From Basidiobolus meristosporus CBS 931.73 (taxonomy: Eukaryota > Basidiobolomycota > Basidiobolomycetes > Basidiobolales > Basidiobolaceae): DNA of 64,000 nucleotides. How positions within the stretch are numbered: position 1 is the stretch's first letter; every line of letters starts with the position of its first letter. The DNA lies in contig MCFE01000219.1 in NCBI GenBank assembly GCA_002104905.1, positions 1 through 64,000 of the forward strand, in the 5' to 3' direction. Positions 19,851-28,712 of this stretch are shown one piece after another. The notes under the pieces were generated by a model. That model ran no database searches, had not been told where the DNA came from, and saw nothing but the letters and a program-made list of their open reading frames with translations. The translations under genes and the position numbers were made by a program.

Positions 19851-22340
19851 ACCCTATGAAAGATAATTTGGTCCCACAGGTAGATCCAATCCAGATCATC
19901 TGTTAAGATCCCATTTAGAGACCATCATAATAACAGCAGCTTGCAATTAGTGACCCTCCTGACAATCTTATAACAAGATCATGACGGTGATTTGCAAATT
20001 TTACAGCCAAATAAACAGATAAAACTTGACAATTTTTGATTGGTGCTGTGACAATATTCGCATGGTATTGTTGCAGTCTTTCAGCGCTCTATTACTACTT
20101 TAAGTGGATCCAGTTGGCCAGGACTTCTAATTCCCTAATATGGCAAGAAACTTGACGGTGTTTTGATGGCCGCACAGCAAGACTCTGATGGCCTTTTCTT
20201 GGCAGTATGACTTATGAATTACAAGACTATGGCATCCTGCTGACTAACTGTTACATATGTGCACACCTGCTGCAATTGACGTACTTTTATCACCTCAACT
20301 TTAAGGCTTTTTAGTGTGATACTTGCAAAGTTGCCATGTACCTTGTACTGCTGGTAGCATATACATCTTGTAAACATATGCTTGGTTGTTGCCACTTCTG
20401 CAATGAATACCTCCTGAATATTGGCAAAGAACCTCTTGGTATTTAGCCAATATATTCCTTCCCCCTGCTGGATTCTAGTACCCCTTATAGGTGTGCCCTG
20501 GCTTTTGTTTGTGTGAATTCTGTATTGAATGATGTATAAGTTGGCTTGTGACCACAAGAAATCTGGCATATCTTGGTGGAGTTTTCTTGATAAAAATTAG
20601 TTGCTTGTTGCACCCAACCCAACTTTGCATTACTTAACTGATTACCCACACATTGGGGCTGCTTAGCTTTGTTATGATCTGCCGCTTGAATGTTTAAGTT
20701 AGATCAGTTTTTAGTCAAATCAATTAGTATATGTTTAGGTTATCACTATATCAGTTTTATTTATGAAATCAGTAGCATTAGTCAGCAAATGAATCAGCAG
20801 ATCCTTATTAGACAGAAATAGATATATTAAGTAAGATCTTATTGGGTGATGATGATGCAATCAAATGAGTCATCAGCCACAACCTACATTAGGAAATACA
20901 ATTAGTCAGCAATAGATCTGGCAGAATGTATATAAGGAGCTGTTGGAACCTCAATAAAAATCAGTTCAAGTTTTAGTGAATACAATACTAGCTAAACTCC
21001 CTATTCCTCTACAACTCTTATACCAAGACTTGTAACAGCTTCTTAATACCACAAGCATTTGTGTCTCCATGTGCACATTTGTCCTCAGTATTTTCCAACT
21101 CTTTCTGGCTGTCCTCCATGTGCCAACTCATCACATCCATGACAGACTTGAAGGTAATATTCTTGATGAGATTGGGATATGGTAATACCTGCAACTTGAC
21201 TTGTCTTCCTATCTCCCTACACATCTGCTCTACAGGAAACTCCCAAAAGGTGAAGCAAGGCCTGATATTCTCCGCACTCCATGCAAGATGGAGTAGAGAA
21301 TGGAAACAGTAGTGGCGGAGATCTACACGTTCAGCTTTACGTTTGTAGTACAGTTGCTCAAATACCATTGCAAACTCCTCACACAACAGCTGTAGATGTG
21401 TCAAGTTGGCATTGGTTATCTGCTTCAGGATAAATATTCCTACAATGTCCACATATGACTCCCAATGCTTCCAATGTACTCTTGGTAGGAATGGCTTCAG
21501 AACACCACTTGAATAAATACATATCCAGTTCATCCAGTCTTTGCATTTGTATTGTTGCATATGCATATGAATATTAATTGGAGCCTGTGAGAAGTACTTA
21601 GGGTAGCAGATACTCTGTAATATCTTGCCAATTCTTTCAAATTTATCTGGTATCACAAAGGGCCCATTTAGCTTGAAGTGCCCCATGTACAACTTGATCA
21701 GTATAGGTATATTGTTGAAAAGCAAATGCATTGCTCACAGTGGAAAGCTTTTGCTCCAAGAGATACCCTCTATCTTAAGTATCTCTGGTTTCCAATTGAT
21801 TCCATATTCTGGCCAATGGCTTATAGCTTGCCAACTTTGCTGCAATTGCATACTTACTTCTGTATGTTCTCACTGTGGAAAGATGATATTCTTAGTGCTG
21901 GTGTTTGTGTAATAATAATATGTGTGAGTTATAGAGTGAATCCCCTGGATCTCACACATTTGACAGTAATACCGTCCATTGTGCCTGGAAGAACCTGCTA
22001 TCTTGCTGATGGCTGGGGTATCTCCAATGCAGATAATAATATGCGCTTTTACATGACGGCCATTTACTGTTATCCTGCTGGAAAGCATACAAAATTCATC
22101 CAGCAATGGATACAGGTAGCTATCCAGGTTGGATGGTGACTTAGGCCCAGATACCAGTGACACTACCATCAGATTATTGCTCTGATACTGTAAGATGGGT
22201 GGCAGATTCAGATTGATGAGAATCAGTGGCCAGCAGGATTTGCTGGTAGAGTACTTGCTTAATGAGAATCCATCAAGTGCTAAAGCAAAGGCATGGTCAT
22301 ACATACCCTCAAAGTAGCCCTTGCTTCTAGGCTATTTGTA
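19851..22340 (-). pseudogene. Tnp2 (Transposase_21) transposon remnant, copy B
   Basis: The best preserved transposase of the family. Minus-strand frames 22304-21870 (144 aa; 'LDGFSLSKYSTSKSCWPLI', 'LYPLLDEFCMLSS', 'ICIGDTPAISKIAG', 'QMCEIQGIHSI') and 21731-21018 (237 aa; 'KFERIGKILQSICYPKYFS', 'KCKDWMNWICIY', 'ERVDLRHYCFHSLLHLAW', 'MDVMSWHMEDSQKEL') cover most of the Tnp2 domain. The 3' region is interrupted by a solo gypsy LTR (20670-21037). The left end at 19851 is CCCTATGAAAGATAATTTGG; the 5' end is cut at about 22340, where unrelated virus-like sequence begins. Confidence 0.75.
20670..21037 (+). mobile_element. Solo LTR of the gypsy family
   Basis: 368 bp, TGTTATGATCTG...CTTGTAACA, alignable over its length with the LTRs at 714 and 10000, flanked by an exact 4-bp duplication GCTT (20666-20669 and 21038-21041). 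TATATAAGG, AATAAA and all three bZIP-type sites are kept. It disrupts Tnp2 copy B. It arose by LTR-LTR recombination after a full insertion. Confidence 0.95.
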
Positions 22341-22342
22341 AT

Positions 22343-22456
22343 GTTTTGGACAAGGAAGATATCCAAAAGATTATGGAAACTTTTGGCAAAGATGACGTTT
22401 ATGTTGCAAACTCTTTGTTTAGTGCTGTTACAAATGTTGCTGCCTTAAATAAATAA
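22343..22456 (+). CDS. 3' end of an unknown gene, cut on the left
   Basis: An open frame of 37 codons (begins 'VLDKEDIQKIMETF', ends 'NVAALNK' and TAA at 22454-22456) starts right at the point where homology to Tnp2 copy B stops (about 22340). Codon composition is even and protein-like, with no stop in this frame. There is no start codon within the island, so the gene is truncated by the junction. The product is not recognised; I assign it to the virus-like island because of its place. Confidence 0.4.
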   Translation, partial: VLDKEDIQKIMETFGKDDVYVANSLFSAVTNVAALNK

Positions 22457-22499
22457 TTGTTGTGTGCATGATCATATCAACTTTTGATTATTATACTTT

Positions 22500-23050
22500 T
22501 TAAAAAGTGTTTTTTATCAGATGTTAATATTTTAGATCAAACATATCTTATATTAAACTTGAGCGTATAAAACTTTCTGGTTTAAAACAAACTTATCTTG
22601 GATCAAACCTAAACGTCTAAACCCGTTTTAAAACTAAATAACATATCTTATATTAAACTTGAGCGTATAAAACTTTTTTAACACAAACTTATCTTGGATC
22701 AAACCTAAACATCTAAACCTGTTTTAAAACATACTTATCTTGGATCAAACCTAAATGTCTAAACCTGTTTTAAAACAAACTAACTTATGTTAGATATAGC
22801 TCATCTTGGATCAAACTAACTAGCTTTTCTCATATTAAACTTGAGCGTATAAGACTGTTTTAAAACTAACTAAATCATCTTATATTAAACTTGAGCATAT
22901 AAAACTTTTTTAAAACTAACTAACTCATCTTATATTAAACTTAAGCGTTTAAAGCTAACTAACTCATCTCATATTAAGCTTGAGTGTATAAAACTTTCTG
23001 GTTTAAAACTAACTAACTCATCTTGGATCAAACCTAAACTTCAATGCCTA
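22500..23050. repeat. Degenerate tandem repeat region, two alternating motifs
   Basis: About 550 bp built from two related units of roughly 40-48 bp: one contains ATATTAAACTTGAGCGTATAA, the other CTTGGATCAAACCTAAAC, each followed by GTTTTAAAAC and ACTAACTAACTCATC-type spacers. I see at least five of the first and five of the second, with substitutions. It lies between the cut gene end and the UDG-like gene. Repeats are adjacent with no unique spacers, so it is not a CRISPR array. Confidence 0.85.
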
Positions 23051-23119
23051 GAATACTTCTGTCTTCCATGCCTACACCTTTTAAAAAATAACTTCTTACC
23101 TTCTTCAACCATTCCCCAT

Positions 23120-23848
23120 TTATGGATACCACACTATTGGCATTGTCTCCATCTCATATACCAACATCTCATTCACCCTTATAAATATATTCTCCTCCTC
23201 AAACTTTTTATCCAACCCATTCATATCCCCTATCTTCCCCACTTTTATCAAATACTTTGACCCTACGCAATCTTCTAAATTTATTGCATCCTTCCCTATT
23301 AATATCATTTCTATTCTCCCTCCCCTCTTCATATATATATACTTTGACAGCTCCCTTGTAAACTCTTCCCACAATATTCTATGATTCGCCAAAAATTTAT
23401 CACAATTCACCCCTACCATAAATCCTACGTTTATCATAAACACCCCCTGTGATACCCATTGTCTTAACATCTCTTTTGGCTCTGACATATCTACCTCATA
23501 CTCTAACCCTACTTTCTTTGCCATTAATATTGCCTCCATTGGATTCTTCCTACACTCCAATGACGGCATTAACCCTATCCCTAACGCATACTCTACCCCT
23601 GTCACATTACACGCACTATTATACGGCTCTTTACACACTATTACCACCTTTATCTTATCCGGTTCCATCAGTCTTAACATCCTAAACACATTTTTCTTCT
23701 TTGGCAACACTTCCAATTTTGACTCTTTTAACGTCTTTAATACTCTCCCCAGTATATCCATGATTTTCTCAAAAAATTCTTCCCACCCTTTTATCATCAT
23801 GAATATTCCACCTACCAAATCTTCCATCCTTGATGACAAATATACCAA
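23120..23848 (-). CDS. Family-1 uracil-DNA-glycosylase-like protein, probably viral
   Basis: 242 aa, no introns. Near residues 20-60 it has the N-terminal helix pattern of family-1 UDGs ('GWEEFFEKI', 'LEVLPKKKNVFRML'), then 'IKVVIVCKEPYNS' at the position of the water-activating loop (GQDPYH in the family), 'WVSQGVFMINVGFMV' at the 'WA.QGVLLLN' strand, 'WEEFTRELSKYI', and a strand with 'ILIGKD'. The catalytic Asp is Glu, the loop Gln is Lys, its final His is Asn, and no HPSPL-type His loop is visible. It may be a structural relative rather than an active glycosylase. Codons end mostly in G, A or T and rarely C, unlike the host genes. The start is uncertain: Met codons near 23800 overlap the ATG of the divergent gene and would match the family better. 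A fast-evolving host protein is the alternative. Confidence 0.62.
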   Translation of the reverse strand: MVYLSSRMEDLVGGIFMMIKGWEEFFEKIMDILGRVLKTLKESKLEVLPKKKNVFRMLRLMEPDKIKVVIVCKEPYNSACNVTGVEYALGIGLMPSLECRKNPMEAILMAKKVGLEYEVDMSEPKEMLRQWVSQGVFMINVGFMVGVNCDKFLANHRILWEEFTRELSKYIYMKRGGRIEMILIGKDAINLEDCVGSKYLIKVGKIGDMNGLDKKFEEENIFIRVNEMLVYEMETMPIVWYP

Positions 23849-24110
23849 ACTTTACCTCCAAAAACTTATCAATAATAATAATACCTCCGTTCTTGTTAAA
23901 AATAATATTATTTTTACCAACAAACAAAATCAAAACCTTTTTTATTTACTAAATTCCGTCAAAAATTCCTTTATACCAATGCACCCAATTTTTCTGCATC
24001 CACCACCAACAACGCCCTCTGCAAATACCACGGCGCCAACAACGTCCTCATCCTTGAATCTCAGCTCCGCTCTGCCGACAAAGGTAGCAACTTAGTCCAG
24101 TAAAGAGACT
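23799..24110 (+). pseudogene. Unknown gene head-to-head with the UDG-like gene, frameshifted
   Basis: The frame from ATG 23799 ('MNIPPTKSSILDDKYTK...', Asn- and Lys-rich) is coding-like to about 23950. After that the coding signal moves to another frame: from about 23970 the +2 frame reads 'NFSASTTNNALCKYHGANN' and 'VLILESQLRSADKG' with C in nearly every third position, ending with TAA at about 24100. One frameshift, probably in the run of T at 23938-23944, explains this. No family recognised. Its start overlaps the possible UDG start, a compact divergent arrangement typical of virus genomes. Confidence 0.45.
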
Positions 24111-24139
24111 GCAAAGCTCACAAGAATCCAATCTAAGTT

Positions 24140-24370
24140 CTACAAGAAACTACCACTTTTCTGTTGGAAAAGTCCCCTCTAAGAAACCCCTTTACTCTTA
24201 AGACACCCATTAGAGACTCTTTTAAGAAGCCCCTTTAGGCACCCCTTTAGTGTAAAGTCCACTTTAGAGACCACTACAAGAAGCCCCTTTACTCTAAAGA
24301 CACCCCTTTAGACACCCCTTTTAGTCTTAAGACCCCTTTAGAGACTTCTACAACACACCCCTTTAGGTTA
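24140..24370. repeat. CCCCTTTAG-rich degenerate repeat
   Basis: Some 230 bp with about ten copies of CCCCTTTA followed by G/C-A-(C/G)-A-C, for example AAGCCCCTTTAGGCACCCCTT, broken by ACTCTAAAGAC and TCTTAAGAC variants. No coding capacity. It marks the right edge of the virus-like island. Confidence 0.75.
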
Positions 24371-24425
24371 ATCATAGTGTGGAGATTCTGGAAAGAGAGG
24401 CTCTCCCTTTATTTTTCAGCTGGGG

Positions 24426-24803
24426 AAGTTATATATATGAAAATTTTGAAGGATCAAAGTTTTTGGGTGATTGTGCAAGTAATACACGTGATACAAAGCT
24501 AAAATTATGCAGTGGCGCAGATCGGACATAGGCGCAGCATCTGTGAGAATTTCATGTGATATGATTGGCTGGTTTGAAAGTTACACACAATCAAAGTCAC
24601 CATAGTAATCCTAAAAGTTATATATATGAGAATTCTCAAGGATCAAAGTTTTTGGGCAATTGTGGAAGCAATACACGTGATACAAAGCTAAAATTATACA
24701 GTGGCGCAGATCAGACATAGGCGCAGCACCTGTGAGAATTTCATGTGATTTGATTGGCTGGTTTGAAAGTTATATGCAATCAAAGTTGCCATAGTAATCC
24801 TTG
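24426..24803. repeat. Direct duplication of a 189-bp unit
   Basis: Units 24426-24614 and 24615-24803 both start AAGTTATATATATGA and contain GATCAAAGTTTTTGGG, ATACACGTGATACAAAGC, CAGTGGCGCAGATC and GGCGCAGCA, with about 20 differences by eye. No open frame. The function is unknown; it may be a satellite-like repeat or the promoter region of the retroelement remnant into which copia 2 inserted. Confidence 0.85.
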
Positions 24804-24895
24804 CAATAATGCATAATATATAATAATTGGACTCTTTTGGTCATAACTCCTCAAGTACTGCTTCAAATGAGCTGCAATTTGAAACATGTGTTGAC

Positions 24896-25244
24896 TGTTG
24901 TAAGAGTCTTGGAGATATTGGAAGTGATTGGGAGAACAAGTAGATTATGTGGTTTTCACTTAATGATTTATTGAATGTAAAAGTAGTATTTATACTTTTA
25001 CCTGGTCTTGGCATTACAAACACGTAGAATAGGTTAAGGAAGGTCCCAAGAACATGTGTGCAAAGTTTGGGGCTGTTTGGACAACTTTGAGAATTTTCAT
25101 GTTCTGGGTACCTGGTATTTTGGTGAAAATATTCTAAGTAAATCCCGACAAGGAATTTGGTCAGTATTTTCTAGGATTTGAAGGTAATGATCTAAGTGAC
25201 TAAGTTAGGTGAATATTTAGGTGGAAATACAAATTTTTACAACA
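24896..25244 (-). repeat. Copia 2 3' LTR
   Basis: 349 bp. On the minus strand a purine-rich run (AGCTGAGTGGGAG, 25245-25257) stands next to it. It contains GTGACTAAG, that is TTAGTCAC on the other strand, an AP-1-like core also present in the copia 1 LTRs. Confidence 0.93.
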
Positions 25245-25255
25245 CTCCCACTCAG

Positions 25256-25726
25256 CTAAATGTTCATACTGACTAGTCCTAATTTTGACCTAAGATATTC
25301 AAACTTGTCTCTACCTAATGGTTTGGTAAATATGTCTGCAATCATTTCATCTGTAGGACAGTAAACTAAGCTAACTAAGTTACTCTCTATAGCTTCATGT
25401 ATGAAATGATGTCTAATATCTATGTGCTTGGTTCTAGCATGAAAAGTTGGATTTCTACCTAATTGTATACATCCTTGATTATCTTGAAATAAAGTAATAG
25501 GCGTTTTTTGACATAGGCCTAAATCTGTAAAGAGCTTTCTTAGCCACATTGCTTCTTTTGTAGCTTCACAGGCTGCCATATACTCTGCCTCTGTAGTAGA
25601 AAGTGCTACGGTTGGTTGCTTTCTTGAATTCCATGAAATTGCTCCTTTACAGTAAAGAAAGGTGTATCCTGTGGTGGATCTTCTGTCTTCTAAATTTTGT
25701 CCCCAATCAGCATCAGAGTATCCCAC
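25256..25726 (-). pseudogene. Copia 2 RNase H
   Basis: 156 aa with 'GYSDADWGQNLEDRRSTTGY', 'ALSTTEAEYMAACEATKEA', 'ARTKHIDIRHHF' and 'IADIFTKPLG', the complete copia RNase H with its conserved acidic residues. It is out of frame with the RT part upstream because of a deletion at about 25850 that removed the conserved MVGSLMYL...RPDI segment seen in copia 1. Confidence 0.9.
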
Positions 25727-25782
25727 AAGATCCTGTTCTGAATCCTTATAAGTGTATCTTAAGCAGATATCAGCAGTTCCTT

Positions 25783-27641
25783 TTAGGTATCTAAAAATCC
25801 GCTTAACTGCTGCAATATGATCAGATCCATAATTCTGATTATGTTGGCTGACAACTCCGATGGCACCAAGCTCTCTTGATTTGGTTGAGTTTTGACCAAG
25901 TTAAGGTTTGTCTCCATTGGGGTAGCTGCCGGTTTACAGTCTTCCATTTTGTACTTCTTTAGTATATCTTGAATATACTTGGATTGGCTTAGGGTAATAG
26001 TCTGGGTACTTCTGTCTATGGAGAACTTAATCCCTAAGTAGTAACTGAGTTCTCCTAGATCGGACATCTTGAACTCCTTAGATAGGCTGGATTTAGTCTC
26101 TTCCAATGTTTCCAGGTTATTGGTGGCTATAATAAGATCATCCACATATAGAGCTAATAGAACTGGATTTGCTCTATCTGGCTTATAGTATATACTATAG
26201 TCAGCATTACTCCTTTTGAAACTCAAAGATTCCAAATAAGAATCTATCTTGCAATTCCAGGCTCTTGGTGATTGTTTGAGACCATATAGTGACTTTGTAA
26301 GCTTGCAGACCAAATGGGGGTTATCTTGGTCAACAAACCCATCAGGCTGGTCCATATACATGTCCTCATCAAGTTCTCCATTCAAAAATGCAGTTTTTAC
26401 ATCCATTTGATGAATAAAAAACTTATATTTGGCTGCAATAGCCAATATTAATCTGATGGAATTAAACTTGGCTACCGGTGCAAAGGTCTCAGTATAGTCA
26501 AGTCCTTTTGTTTGAGAGTATCCTTTGGCTACAAGTCTTGCTTTGTATCTTTCAATTGTACCATCAGCCTTGTACTTTGTCTTGAAGACCCATCTGCATC
26601 CAATTGATTTTTGGTTGATTGGTAATTTGACTAAGTCCCAAGTTTGATTTTCCATCAGGGCCTGATATTCCTCAGTCATTGCAGATCTCCAAAACTTTGT
26701 CTGAGGGCTATTTAGGGCCTCTTTTACAGTCTGGGGTTCATCAATATGGACTGAATAGGCATAGGCTAAGTTTGTACCCTCATTGATATAGTAATTTGGG
26801 CTATTTCTTGTCCAATTGGATCTCCGGGCATTTGATACTGGAATGATCACTTCTGGGATATTCCTGGGCACTGATTCTGGCTGAACCACGGTTGTAGAGT
26901 CCTCTGGAGTGAAAAAATTCTCATTGTTTTGCTCTGATTCAATCCTGACAATTGGTGGACTTGAGATCAAATTTTCGTCATCATCTGATGTCATTTTTTG
27001 TGAAAATTTTGAATATTCATCAAACAACACATCCCTGGACTTGATCAGCTTCTTTGCTTTGGTATTGTAGAGTCTGTATGCCTTACTCTCATTGCAGTAG
27101 CCCAAAAATATGCATTTTACACTTTTTGGCTCAAATTTTGACTGATTTCCGGCCAGTTTTTTGGCATATGCTGTACACCCAAATATTCTTAGATGTTCTG
27201 CACTTGGTCTGTATCCATACCATGCTTCAAATGGAGTAGAATCACGAAGTATTCTGTTATAACTCTTATTTTTAAGATATACAGCAGTGGCAACTGATTC
27301 CACCCAAAAATCATAGGATAATTTTTGATCATGGATCATAGATCTTGCCATATCAATTATTGATCTGTTAGCTTGTTCTGCTACTCCATTTTGCTGTGGG
27401 GAGTATGGTACAGTAGTCTCTTGCTTTATCCCATGAATTTTGCAGAAGTGGATGAAGAGTTTTGAGGTATATTCTCCACCATTGTCAGAGCATATTTTCT
27501 TGATTTTTTCACCAGTTTCTCTCTCCACCATGGCTTTAAACTCCCTGAACTTAGACAGAGCTTCTTCCTTTCTCTCCACAAAGTAGACCCATGTGTATCT
27601 TGTATAATCATCAATAAAAGTGATTAAATACTTCATCCCGC
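25783..27641 (-). pseudogene. Copia 2 integrase (main part) and reverse transcriptase
   Basis: Open for about 620 codons. Integrase from 'KYLITFIDDYTRYTWVYF' at the LTR junction, second Asp in 'CSDNGGEY', Glu in 'QQNGVAEQANRS', linker 'AEHLRIFGCTAYA', then RT with 'CRWVFKTKYKADG', 'YKARLVAKGYSQTKG', 'QMDVKTAFLNGELDEDMYM', 'LYGLKQSPRAWN' and intact catalytic 'LYVDDLIIAT'. The first 30 codons of the reading frame that begins at 27735 come from the inserted solo LTR. The first integrase Asp ('LIHSDLCGP') is on the other side of that insert at about 28740. Apart from insert and deletion the frame is clean. Confidence 0.92.
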
Positions 27642-28712
27642 TGTGGTGGTGTATAAGTCCAAGGGAGAGATACGTCCAACACTTCTCAAGTGTTTTGTGT
27701 GTGGGGTGTTCACTGGGTGCGATAACCTCTGGCAAAAGCTTGCTAGGAATACTTGGGTTCTGTCTCTAATCTAATGTGAAGGGGAATAAAGCCACAAGCT
27801 TGTCAAGGGAAAACTATTGAGCTACAATCCCCAACTTAGTTGGCGTCTTAACAAAAGTATGTGCTGGGTTCAGCGTCCTTTGAGATGACAATGTACTAAA
27901 GCTTCCAAAGTCAAAACAACTGTAAACTCCACCAGCAGGGACTTGATAAGAATGCAGCTTTGGTCAATAGTTACAAAGACAGAAAAGTATCTTTGCCTGT
28001 ACAAGAACAAACTTGGGAAAGAATCAAATATAATAAAAGATACCTACTCTGAGTATTCCTCACAAGTAGTGCCTCCAAGGTCAGTTGGCTGTCAGCGCGG
28101 TTTCCTGGGAGTGTCCTGTGGTCTAGGGTTGGAAGTTCAGGTAGCAGCAGGTAGCAGTGATCACACTAATCAACAAGTTGGTATATTGATAAAAGGGATG
28201 ATGATTTATTGTTGAGGGATAGCCTCCCTTATATACTTTTCTTACTGGCTAAGTGATTACTAATCATGGTGTTCCAGAAGGTTCCAGAGATCAATAGAAA
28301 TCTTAATGACATCAGAATGACCTAAGAATGTTCTAAGTAGGTGCCGGAAGGTTCTAAGAGGCACAGCACATCCGACCAATCAGGAATCAGTATTCTGAAA
28401 CCTGTGTAACATGGGGATACCATATATGGTATGGAAATGGTAGGGATGGTAACACGGGCTGATCATGTGTCATGGGTACTGGCGCGGGTACTTGCCTAAT
28501 ATAGAAGTACTTATAGCTAGTAATCTTACATAAAGTGAGGGTTAACTTATGCAATAAGGTAAGCAGGTGTGATAGTCAACCGGCTTATGGGATAGTACTG
28601 ATTGGGTAAGACAAATGGGATAAAACTAAAATAAGTGTAGTAGAGATATAGGGAAGTAGAAAATAAGGGAATGAGCACATCTGTCAGTGGGTGTCACTGT
28701 CACCCCACTACA
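27642..28712 (-). mobile_element. 1071-bp solo LTR inserted in copia 2 integrase
   Basis: The insert begins TGTGGTGGTGTATAA and ends CACCCCACTACA (TG...CA), flanked by an exact 4-bp duplication CCGC (27638-27641 and 28713-28716). Copia copy 3 has no insert at the same place. On the minus strand it has TATATAAGGGAG at about 28225-28236 and AATAAA shortly after, as expected of an LTR read on that strand. No protein is recognisable; the 90-codon plus frame 27943-28215 is probably chance. The parent family is not otherwise in the window. Confidence 0.8.

Noticed and set aside
22600-22760. Telomeric repeat (AAACCTAAAC-like stretches)
   Set aside because: The motif is part of a longer 40-48 bp unit and never forms a run of short perfect repeats; transposons and host genes continue on both sides.
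22500-23050. CRISPR array
   Set aside because: Repeats are degenerate and directly adjacent with no unique spacers, and there are no cas genes; the setting is eukaryotic.
23120-23848. Normal fungal UNG1
   Set aside because: The active-site loop and the His loop are not conserved, there are no introns or mitochondrial presequence, and codon use differs from host genes nearby.
27943-28215. Protein gene inside the 1071-bp insert
   Set aside because: 90 codons without recognisable features; the insert has LTR ends, TATA and AATAAA on the opposite strand.
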